DNA of 64,000 bases from positions 1 through 64,000 of the forward strand of contig JAVFKD010000003.1 of NCBI GenBank assembly GCA_036429605.1. Direction: 5' to 3'. Position numbers and translations under genes: made by a program. Below, one piece after another: positions 1 through 9,076 of the stretch (its first letter is position 1; each line of letters starts with the position of its first letter). The notes below the pieces were generated by a model that ran no database searches, was not told the DNA's origin, and saw nothing but the letters and a program-made list of their open reading frames with translations. The DNA comes from Cladobotryum mycophilum. Lineage: Eukaryota; Ascomycota; Sordariomycetes; Hypocreales; Hypocreaceae.

Positions 1-2
1 GC

Positions 3-1025
3 TGGGTTCAGTCGGTAGCCTTCTCGCACGACTCATCGCTCGTGGCATCGGCCTCACACGACCGCACGGTCCGGCTCTGGCGCGCCGACACGGGCGACTG
101 CATCCAGACACTCGAGGGCCACAGCGACTGGGTTAAGTCGGTAGCCTTCTCGCACGACTCATCGCTCGTGGCATCGGCCTCAGTCGACGACACGGTCCGG
201 CTCTGGCGCGCCGACACGGGCGACTGCATCCAGACACTCGAGGGCCACAGCGACTGGGTTAAGTCGGTAGCCTTCTCGCACGACTCATCGCTCGTGGCAT
301 CGGCCTCAGTCGACGACACGGTCCGGCTCTGGCGCGCCGACACGGGCGACTGCATCCAGACACTCGAGGGCCACAGCGACTCGGTTGAGTCGGTAGCCTT
401 CTCGCACGACTCATCGCTCGTGGCATCGGCCTCAGTCGACGGCACGGTCCGGCTCTGGCGCGCCGACACGGGCGACTGCATCCAGACACTCGAGGGCCAC
501 AGCGACTCGGTTGAGTCGGTAGCCTTCTCGCACGACTCATCGCTCGTGGCATCGGCCTCAGTCGACCGCACGGTCCGGCTCTGGCGCGCCGACACGGGCG
601 ACTGCATCCAGACACTCGAGGGCCACAGCGACTCGGTTGAGTCGGTAGCCTTCTCGCACGACTCATCGCTCGTGGCATCGGCCTCAGGCGACCGCACGGT
701 CCGGCTCTGGCGCGCCGACACGGGCGACTGCGTCCAGAAACTCGATATTGGTGGTATATCTCACTTATCATTTATATCTGATAATTTGCACCTCCTTACA
801 AATGTCGGGACGTTCATTACAGCAGAAACCAAGCATAATTTCCGTGCTATTGGCTACGGATTCAGCAGAGACCGCTGTTGGATTACATGGAATGGAAATG
901 ACTTGCTCTGGCTACCACTAGAATATCGGCCGTCTTGTATGGCAGTCAGTAAGTCAACATTAGTGGTTGGCTGTCACTCGGGGAGAGTTTTGGTAATTGC
1001 ATTTTCTACAAAATTCAGGCCTTAA
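3..1025 (+). CDS. WD40-repeat protein, 3' part (probable NWD/STAND allorecognition receptor)
   Basis: The reading frame is open to the left edge, so the N-terminus lies outside. It encodes one partial and five full WD40 repeats of exactly 42 residues (126 bases), a sixth diverged unit, and a non-repeat tail of about 90 residues ending at TAA 1023-1025. The repeats are almost identical in DNA; differences fall in codons 1, 3, 25 and 27 of the unit when it is started at the residue before D-x-T-V. High-identity arrays of this kind are known from fungal NACHT- or NB-ARC-WD40 proteins such as Podospora het-D/het-E, where the propeller senses non-self or pathogen cues in the cytoplasm. The tail has a W-I-T-W-N-G-N-D-L-L-W-L stretch that I associate with the C-terminus of such fungal proteins. 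The upstream nucleotide-binding domain is inferred, not seen. A plain WD40 scaffold protein is the alternative. Confidence 0.85.
   Translation, partial: WVQSVAFSHDSSLVASASHDRTVRLWRADTGDCIQTLEGHSDWVKSVAFSHDSSLVASASVDDTVRLWRADTGDCIQTLEGHSDWVKSVAFSHDSSLVASASVDDTVRLWRADTGDCIQTLEGHSDSVESVAFSHDSSLVASASVDGTVRLWRADTGDCIQTLEGHSDSVESVAFSHDSSLVASASVDRTVRLWRADTGDCIQTLEGHSDSVESVAFSHDSSLVASASGDRTVRLWRADTGDCVQKLDIGGISHLSFISDNLHLLTNVGTFITAETKHNFRAIGYGFSRDRCWITWNGNDLLWLPLEYRPSCMAVSKSTLVVGCHSGRVLVIAFSTKFRP
24..740 (+). repeat. Tandem array of 126-base WD40 units
   Basis: Coding tandem repeat with a 126-base period, each unit one WD40 blade. Conserved blocks are identical at the DNA level from unit to unit, which suggests frequent unequal exchange or gene conversion. 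The variable codons cluster in two pairs per unit: H/V/G and R/D/G flanking the invariant D, and W/S and K/E (Q in the first, partial unit) flanking the invariant V. Confidence 0.9.
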
Positions 1026-1602
1026 AGTGTACAGACCTAAGCTTATTCTCTTTTTATAATAACTTTGTAAAGGAGAGTTGGAGGGGACTGGGTTAATTTA
1101 TACCCCGCAGGTCTTATTCTTTAATTTCTATGGAGTAGAATCTTCTAGATTTTAGAGTTACGGTAATGATGCGAAGTGAGATTGTAACGTGCGCCACATG
1201 AGTATCACGAATACATGCAATAAGACACACTGGGACATCTTGTTAAAAGCTTGCCCTTACATCACTCGTTGCAATTTTCTGAATTATGTCCAAAATTAAC
1301 TTTCGTAGTTTATTTCAGAACGAGATATACTATGGAATCATCAGTGGGAAACATAGAATAGACAGTATGAAACTTGGATAATAAAGTTAAGATGATAAGT
1401 TGGGATAGTGGAATTGGGACGATAGATTGGATGATACAGTTGGGATAATAGGACTGGGCTGACGGCTGACAGGATTAGCATAGCGCAATTTGGGACAACG
1501 GAATTCGGGAAAGCGGAATTGATATTGGAATATTCTTAAATATAAGAATATTTATCCTAATGTTAAGCGTATATTAATGTACAAATAGTTACAAGTATAT
1601 AT
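1026..1602. other. Intergenic, AT-rich, with a degenerate short tandem
   Basis: No gene seen. Between about 1400 and 1515 a degenerate unit of roughly 14 bases built on TTGGGAYRATRGA recurs (near 1400, 1414, 1426, 1440 and 1490). The rest is AT-rich 3' flank shared by two convergent genes. Confidence 0.5.
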
Positions 1603-3447
1603 CTAAATTTTATATCTGCCAAAGATGTCATAGTTATGTACAGTTGTTAAATGGTTCTTAAAGGCATCGGTAGTTACACAGGTAAACGCCTTTTCCTCGC
1701 ACCGCGGCTCAGGACAAGCAACGGGACGTTGACTAAGATTCTTGAAGTGCCTTGCTTCAATGTGGCGCCGCGCACCATATTTATCAGAATATTTGATGCG
1801 TCGGCCATCTGATGACATGTCCTCATTCCAAAAGCACAAAAAGCATTGCTGGATGCTGCATTCCGTGGGTTCCTCTATTTTCGGTCGCATAGCTAACTTG
1901 ATGGAAGGAGTAGTAGCTTTCTTTTGTCGGAATTCCTTTCTCTCCCCAAGCGTTATCATCGCATGCAATGTACACATCCTATGTCTTAGCCGCATCTGGG
2001 TTTCCAGATTACTCGCATCGGCACAAATGAACTCGGCGAGAGTCTTTCGCTCAGGCAAGGTGTAGGAAGGTTTCGGCGGCACACTTGGAGTCCCTGATTC
2101 GATGGCTGGGTTCTCTTTCTTTTGCAGTTGCCGATTAATCTCCTTGGTACTGGATTCCTTGAAGTATGCTTTTCTTTGTTTCATGACCTCACGCTCCAGA
2201 AGCTTTTTTCGACAATTAATGAGCTTGCGTTTCGTGGTATCATATTGTGTCCACAGCTCAGGGTTTACCTCCTTTGCCTTTCCGATTGTGCCATACTTGG
2301 AACGAATCGCTTTTTTAAGACTGTCTCGATTCTTTGTAAGCGCGATAATGACCCCCTTCGTCTCGATATCGGCAGGGGTGGCTCCGGTGGGCGCACTCGG
2401 ATCGGCATCTCGACTCATGTGGGTTGCCATTTCTAATAACCTTTGGTTTGGGGGTCGTTTAAGGAAAGCAGCCACAGTGTCTACCTGAACACGTGGGTTT
2501 ATGTATGCTTGATAAGTCAGGTCGCTTGCATGGCTCATAACTTGTTGAAGCTGACCCTGCGTTCCAACCTCTGCTTAAAGTCAGCCGCTTAATCTAGCAA
2601 GCAGTGTTGGTTTCTTACTTTCAATAGCTTCGCCTCCACCTCGTCGGATAGCGTATGGTTTCAGAACCTGCCGGAAGCCTGCGATCATACCAAGCTTCCT
2701 AAGATCTCTTCGATACGTATCGTAATAGAGTGCCTCGGTTTTCGATGTACGGCATATTCCATCTTCTTGCTTCATTGGCTGCCGGAAAATCGGGGTGTTG
2801 AGGATATCTTTGCGCCAATGAAAGTCCTCTGATTCTCTCGATACCCTGACCCTGGCTGAGTAAATATCAGAGACAGATCTGATACCTGACTCAAAGGCAT
2901 TGTCAAGAAATGCAAGGGCCAGAAAGGGAATTGTTGCATCAAATAACAGATTGTCCACTTCGGATATGGTAAACGTTTTTCTGGTCACGTATTATTAGCA
3001 GTCGTTTTCAGAGTATACCAGAGCAACTCACGGAAGTGGTTTGCGATCCCAACCCTTCGTGTATCTCAGCGTCACTTCCATCACCAACCTATCCCGCTCA
3101 CTATCCCCGCCTTTGATAAGGTACAACTTGATGTCCTTGTAGCAAAGGGTCTTGAATTCGTTCTCCATGTGCTCCTCACTATCTGACTCCCCAGATTCAT
3201 CATCCTCCGACTTCATAAGTTCGTCATCTTCCGGCTTTGCGGGCTCATCATCGTCCATGTCCCACATGGTTTTCTTTCCATCCCATCGGTAATGATAATC
3301 CTCAATGGCAATCTTGTTAGGCTTTCTGTAGGTCAAAACACGGGGTCGTGTTGCCGTGTATGCCTGGATCAGAATGAGGAGTGCTAGTTGTATCCGTTGA
3401 CGCTCATCAGCAAAAGTAACTTGGTCAGAGACCCAATGAGTATATTG
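1603..3447 (-). pseudogene. DUF3435 (FluG-like) protein, 5'-truncated by a hAT insertion
   Basis: Three exons read in one frame: 3447-3032, 2980-2619 and 2570-1603, separated by introns 3031-2981 (GTGAGT..CAG, 51 b) and 2618-2571 (GTAAGA..GCTGAC..CAG, 48 b). The joined frame has no stop over about 580 codons. Features in order: a helical stretch (DERQRIQLALL), an acidic D/E insert, the DUF3435 core with Y-A-I-R-R-G-G-G, M-S-H-A-S and Y-Q-A-Y-I-N-P, a basic helical linker, then Cys/His fingers near the C-terminus. DUF3435 is the family of the tyrosine recombinases ('captains') of fungal Starship elements and of many FluG-like relatives; the R..H..Y residues sit where that fold has its catalytic residues. 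The N-terminal part is missing: the frame runs straight into the hAT end and meets a stop inside it. Probably non-functional; whether it was a captain or a resident FluG-like gene cannot be told here. Confidence 0.7.
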
Positions 3448-3457
3448 CAGGGTGGGC
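3448..3457 (+). repeat. hAT terminal inverted repeat, left
   Basis: CAGGGTGGGC, the exact inverse of 6107-6116. A CAGGG start is common for hAT elements. Confidence 0.85.
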
Positions 3458-3705
3458 TAGAATACGGTATTCGGATTCTGAATGAATACTGCTGAATAAT
3501 CCAGGTTATTCTGAATTATTCAGTATTCCGAATAAATTAGATGGTCCGTGCACTATTCTACTCCCAAGCTGGTAATGCGTTCCATTTCCATTCATACAGT
3601 CTCTAGCTAAGTAAATGCACTTATACAAATACGAAAGAAATATGAACTTTCCTGCTTTTTTCTTAATCTGAAGACATAACTAACTGGACCTATTCAAAAA
3701 TATAG

Positions 3706-5867
3706 CTAATCCTCAGTAAGTAAGATACCAGACTGGTGCCAATGCTTTAAGCATTCCCCCTTCTCAATCATATCCGGTGATAGTTGGGACCTTTCCCAAG
3801 AGATCGTACGACGTGTAGCTGAAAAGATTCTCTCTGGCTCAGCACTCATTGCTGGCATGGAAAGGATCTTAATAGCTAAGTAAGAAAGTCTAGGATATCG
3901 TTGTCTTTGGCCCGATTCACACCACCATGCTATTGGCGATTGCTCCCTAATATCATATGGTTCTCCCAAGATATAATCCTCATATTCATCCTCACTTGAG
4001 GGACGAACTATCTGAGACCTTATATCTAGAGCTGCCTTAGCAAAGTGGGTAATATCTTTACCAACCTTAATAGAAAACTGGTCTTTCTCATATGAAGTCT
4101 GTGACCAGGTTAGGGGTAATGGTGTCTCACGATGTGCTATCCAAAGAGCTTTTACAGCTTTGAGGGCTGTTTGCTTCCACTTTGGCTTCCAAGTACGCTG
4201 TATATATTTCATACGAAGGCTCGGGTGAAAGATTAGACCAGCAGCATAGTAAACAGACAAGTCTGTTAAACTATAATACTTATCAAAGACTGTCCATGCC
4301 ATATTTAGTCGCAAAACTAAATGCTTATCTTGCGTGTGAATCTTCTATTATATTAATATTAGTAATTAATTAAATAAATGTAATAATAGTAATGGTTATA
4401 AAAAGAACTTACTAAGAAGTTATCCAAGCATTTAATTATAACATCCATATAAAATAAGACATCAGAGATAGTTGCATTATTACTTTCAGTCTTAAGTGTT
4501 GCTTCTGCAAATGGCTCTAGGATATCCTTAACTATACGAAGCCGTGCCCAATCTTTAGGGGTAAGGAAATCATCCTCAAGTTGAGAAAGAAATTCTTTGC
4601 AGTAAGAATCAATAGCAGACTCAAGTTCTAAGGCAACCACAATCATTGTATGCCAGCTATTCCATCGAGTCCGATTATCCAGTGGAATCATCCGCCTAGC
4701 GTGGTCTTTGAATGCTTTCGTACGAAGGGCTGAGCCTCGAGTATGAACAACGATATTATGCAGTTTGCCAAGAGGTCCAAGAAGCCGAAACTCTGCAGCA
4801 TGGGTAGAAGCTGTGATAGTTTGCGCCGTATTAAGCTCGTCTTCGCTGAGATCCAGTATTTCCATCTCTTCATATGCATCTACTGCTTCTAAGGTCTCTG
4901 TAGGGATAAGATCTTGAAAGAGGAATGCCTGTACGGCAAGGTTAATAATATGACCAAGGCAGCGGAGTCTGTTTTGGACTGGGGACCAATTAATAGTATA
5001 ATCTTCCATAAGGTGACTGCTGATATGACGGCAAAGTGTATCATTGGTTGTGGAATTATCACCCATAATGGCACCAAGCTTTTGTATAATGCCGTACTCC
5101 TCCAAGATCGGTCTTAGAGCATTAAACTGCTCTTTTCCAGAGTGGTTTATAACTATGCGAAGGCCAAGCAATGCCTTTTGGAGTTTATGGTGCTGGTCGG
5201 TAAAATGGGCACAGACTCCAAGAAAGAGATGACGGTTTGGGGAGGTCCAAATATCCAGTGAAAGGTGAATATTAGAAAGAGCTGATTGAAGTTGCTTCCG
5301 TATAATATCTTGGGACTCGATAAAAGATTTTTTAATTAAGGTTGATATATTCGAATGGGAGCGAGGAAGAAATTCACTTGATTGAGGGTTGAGGGCCATA
5401 CAAAGAGCGTGGAATTCTGGCCATTCCACAATCCGATATGGCAGATTCCGTACGACAACCATCGTAACTAGAGCTTGTTGGATTGTTCCTTTATCAAGCG
5501 TTCTAGATAGGATCTCTGAAGCAAGCTTTCCATCCTCTCCAGCTTCCCTAGCACGGCCGAATAGCTGGGATAATTGCGTTTCAATAGTGGTTTGGAGAGG
5601 AGAGAGGCGATTCTCAGTATCAATATTATGTTTCGTGCGAAGATGTGAACGCCTGAAGTTGGTAGTCACTGAAGTAGAATATTCACAGTAGCGGCAGTAG
5701 ATCATTGGTCTCCCATTCTTTGGATCTCTTTCTGGTTCATCTTCTCGTGGCGTGCGAATATGAGTTTCAAAGGCGCCTCTTCTTGATGAGGCATATTGGC
5801 GTGAATCAGTAGAATTTGGTACTGACCCGAAAGATAACTCAGAAAATGAGGCGTTTGGCTCCTCCAT
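3706..5867 (-). CDS. hAT transposase with BED zinc finger
   Basis: Exons 5867-4413 and 4344-3706 join in phase across a 68-base AT-rich intron (GTAAGT..TAG), giving about 697 residues. Order: a BED-type finger near residues 57-82 (C-x2-C and paired His in R-S-H-L-R-T-K-H), the RNase H-like core with the first Asp in L-D-I-W-T-S, the second in M-G-D-N-S-T-T-N-D, the R-W of R-T-R-W-N-S-W, and the Glu plus hAT dimerisation region in S-A-E-P-E-R-I-F-S-A-T-R-R. All hallmark residues of the hAT DD..E transposase are present and no stop or frameshift is seen, so the enzyme could be active. It cuts and re-inserts the element in the nucleus. The Met at 5867 is the first ATG after the right terminal repeat and gives an N-terminus directly ahead of the BED domain. 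Confidence 0.88.
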
Positions 5868-6106
5868 TTTGTATACAATTATTATGGTGTATGAGGCATT
5901 AAGCGGACATCATGAACCAAGACAAGAGAAGTGCAGCAGCCTTAGAAGGAGAGTCGGAAAAATTAGCCAATTAAATGGAATTATTGGAAGAGGGAAGGGA
6001 GAGTACCCCGCATTAATACCCCTGCTAGTATTCCAAATTATTCGGCTGAATAATCTTATTCGGAATACGAATTATTCTGAATATTATTTGAATTATTTTT
6101 ATTCCC

Positions 6107-6116
6107 GCCCACCCTG
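6107..6116 (-). repeat. hAT terminal inverted repeat, right
   Basis: GCCCACCCTG, the reverse complement of the left end. After two mismatches both ends continue with GAATA. Confidence 0.85.
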
Positions 6117-6651
6117 CTCAAGCGTCTCTAACAATTGCATTACAATCAATAAGGGGAGCAAGTAAATACGTATTAGATGCTCGGCTAAAAGAAGAAGACT
6201 AGACGATCGATTTATACATTAACCTCTCTAAGTTCAATTCAGTAGATGCAAGCGAGGGGTGGGTTTAAAGGAGGGAAATGGGACTCATGAAAAGCTGTAA
6301 GAGGGTGAATGACATAGGCAACGGTAATCAATATAAGATGGAATAATTGACGCTTTTGTTTTATATAACGGAAATAAAGAATTCCTCAGCCATAACAAAC
6401 AAAGGATAAGTTTGTTGTGCATCGATCGAGCGACGCTCCACAACCTTTAGTTAGCTATTTGGGATCACTTACCCGTTGGGATCTCTCATCTTTAGAGTCT
6501 CGCGCATCATCAGTATCCAACTTGCGAAGTATAAAAGAAGTCTTCATAAACAACTATCGGGTATATTGCATCGAATTACTAAACATGATCATACATATAT
6601 AGGCATGCTCCATTTACATCATCTCATCTCCCATCCATTAATCCATTTTAT
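6117..6651. other. Intergenic, nothing recognised
   Basis: Right flank of the hAT element and 3' flank of the OPT gene. I could not recognise the missing 5' half of the DUF3435 gene here on either strand. Confidence 0.4.
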
Positions 6652-9076
6652 TTACCATGAAGCACCAGGAAGAGCAATCTCGGTACCCTTTACCGTACCG
6701 TCTACCTTTCCGAGAGTCAGAGCAGCGTTGACAACACCTGCAAGACCTTCACCGGCAATAAGACCGGCGGCGATGGAGAAGGCATACATCTCCCAGTTCT
6801 TGCGGTAATATTTCTGCCACCACCAAGAAGTGATACTGCCAAAGAGGATAGCATTGGCAAAGCCGGAATCGGGACCGAGGACCCAGGCGACACCAATGGA
6901 CATCCAGTTGGGGAGGTAGTCACGATACTTCTCGCGGGGACCGACAAGGTAGAAGTTCTTGAAGACAGCCTGGAGAGCACAGAAAATACCGACGGCGATG
7001 GTGAAAGCGCCGCACGACCAGGGGATGGGAAGCTTGGGGAGAGTCACAGCCTGTGCGACAGCCTGCCAAGCGACGACTGAGGGGGCAGCAAACTGACATG
7101 TCTTGGCCGTCTCATCTCGCACGCAAGGGTAGGCAGACATGAACAGAACGAAGATGCCGGGAGCAAGGAAGACGGAAACAACAGCACCGCAGGCCTGGGC
7201 GTAGAACTGCAGCTTCGGGGGAGTCCTGAGAAGGAAACCAACACGGAAGTCGCTGACCAAGTTGGTGGCAACGTCGGCAGTACCAGAGGCAATGTTTCCA
7301 GCAATAAGGTTGATACGCTGGGCGGCCTTGATATCGTAGTGGTGTCGGTTGTGGGTAATACCACCGTAAACCAGCTGGGAAGCCTTGGAGGAGGCAGTAA
7401 GAGGGGTGTTGTCGGTGACGGCACCACCGTAGATACTGAGGAAAGCAAAGACGAGACCGAGAAGACAGGCGAGAATTCCCAATCCAGCATTCATGTGGAA
7501 CTGCAGCTCGCAGACGATGCAGGCAACAGCAAGGAAGACAACGGAGCCGGTAACCCAGATCCACATGGGGACCTGCTGATCAGGAGGAGCAAAGTCCTCG
7601 ACAAGGCTGCTCTCTTCGTTGAGCTTGGCAGCCTGGCCCTCGAGGAATGAATTGCTCTTGCCACTCTTCTGAAGAAGGCTGTTAATGGAGCTGGCGGAGT
7701 TTCGCAAAGCATACTTGATACCGTCCCAGACAACTCGGAAGTGGAGGATGAACTCAACCAGGGAGTAAACGATGAGGACCATGACACCGGGCCAGAGCAT
7801 CCAGTATCGAGGTGAGGGAACCCAGCCAGGCTCACCAATATGTCTCATGCTGCTGAAGCTCATATAACCCTCCCACTTGGTGCCTGGCTCACCAAGAGGT
7901 GAGCCCACACACTCGCCGTAGTGAACCAGGAGAGGGCCGATGAGACCCCAGGCAAGAAAAGTGCCACCCCACCAAGAAATGGCAGCGTTAAGACCGACGA
8001 GAATACCAGAGCCGAAGAAGGCGGGAGTCAGCTGGATGTACCAGCCCCAGTTCTCGATGTTGATGGCCCAGTTCTTGTAATCGCCCCAGATGTAGAACCA
8101 GGTGAAGACGTGCCAGTTGTGAAGGATACCGTCGGCGTACTGGGAGACAACGATGTGGGTAAAGGCTCCGAGGAAAGCAATTCCGAGGGCCTTGACCTTC
8201 TTCAAAGCATCGCCGGCACCATTTCCGACTGCGTGCATAGAGCGAATCTAAAAAATCGCATGTTAGTATGATATACATCTGTTCGAGGCGCGGGTGCAAC
8301 ATACGGTCATCGCAGTGGCAGTAGGAGTCGGGAAGACAAGGTTCAACTCTCGTGCGACGTTGATAATGAAGAACTTTCGGAGAGGAACAGCGGCGAAGAG
8401 ACCGAAAAATGCGCAAACGAAGGTGATGGTGAGAATACGGCCAAAGTCGTCTTGGGGGTTCTCGGAGAGGAGACCCAATCGGTACATGGCAGGTAGACCA
8501 GCAACGAAGAGACCAGCCATACCACCGGCTCCAGTAGCAGAGGCTTGGACAATAGAGTTCTCTTGGGGCCCAAACTTGCCGCCGAGGAAGGGGACACCGG
8601 GGAGCAGTTTCGTGAGCATCAAAATGAAACCTGCATAACTTGATCAGTTTTCCTTCGTTTTTCTTTCTATTTTCTCGAGAAAATTCGTACCATAGCCAAA
8701 GATGGCTCCAAACATAGTAGCAGGGAATGTAAAGCCGGTTCTGAGGCCTGTGGTGGTGTAGAAGTTAGCAGAGGTCGCGATATATCGTGGTGGTGATTTT
8801 TGGTGGTGGTGGAGACAACTTACCCAAGTACACATTGGAGGCATTGACTAGCGAACCCAAAACAATACCAGTAATAACAGCACGGAAAGTCAATGGATAG
8901 GGCTCCTCTTCAATGCCCTTGAGAGGCGGGAAGCTGGTGAAGAGGTCGGTGATGGGGGCATCTTCGCCTTCGGACTCGGACGTGAGATCGACTTCGACAC
9001 CGGGGTTTTTTTCGTGTAAATCTTGGAAATCCTGAGGAAGGGCCTTGGAATCGGGGGTCTCGTTCAATACTGCCAT
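6652..9076 (-). CDS. OPT-family oligopeptide/metal-chelate transporter
   Basis: Four exons: 9076-8824, 8747-8691, 8630-8305 and 8247-6652. Introns of 76, 60 and 57 bases have good signals (GTAAGT, GTACGA, GTATGT; the first and third have clear TAAC branch sites). The protein is about 743 residues, usual for the OPT family of proton-coupled plasma- or organelle-membrane carriers of small peptides or metal complexes. An acidic cytosolic N-terminus of some 60 residues (E-S-E-G-E-D) precedes the first membrane span. Family stretches seen are N-V-Y-L-G-L-R-T-G-F-T-F, P-T-A-T-A-M-T-I-R-S-M-H across the exon 3/4 join and S-W-W-G-G-T-F-L-A-W-G. Hydrophobic segments recur to the C-terminus, consistent with 12-16 spans. 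The ATG at 9076 is the first after an in-frame run with no other Met. The substrate cannot be told; the YSL-like metal-complex branch is possible. Confidence 0.9.

Larger units (their letters stand above)
3448..6116 (-). mobile_element. hAT-family DNA transposon, apparently complete
   Basis: About 2.67 kb bounded by 10-base perfect terminal inverted repeats (CAGGGTGGGC, followed by a partly matching GAATA). The subterminal 80-100 bases at both ends are rich in GAATA/TATTC motifs, possible transposase-binding sites. It encodes one two-exon transposase with no inactivating change. The 8-base flanks (3440-3447 gtatattg, 6117-6124 ctcaagcg) do not match, so no target duplication is visible. The element interrupts a DUF3435 gene. 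Confidence 0.85.

Noticed and set aside
8..771. Long minus-strand open frames opposite the WD40 repeats (237 and 170 codons)
   Set aside because: They mirror the 126-base repeat period and vanish where the repeats end; the plus strand gives perfect WD40 blades.
1603..6116. An intact Starship element
   Set aside because: Only a truncated DUF3435 gene is visible, with no N-terminal half, cargo boundary or terminal repeats.
3440..6124. Target-site duplication around the hAT element
   Set aside because: The 8-base flanks gtatattg and ctcaagcg do not match, and shifting the ends by one base does not help.
5869..6165. 98-codon plus-strand frame at the right end of the hAT element
   Set aside because: It runs through the terminal repeat and subterminal motifs; no known hAT protein lies there.
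7044..7838. Minus-strand frames of 115-150 codons overlapping the OPT gene
   Set aside because: Low-complexity S/L/P-rich shadows of the OPT reading frame.
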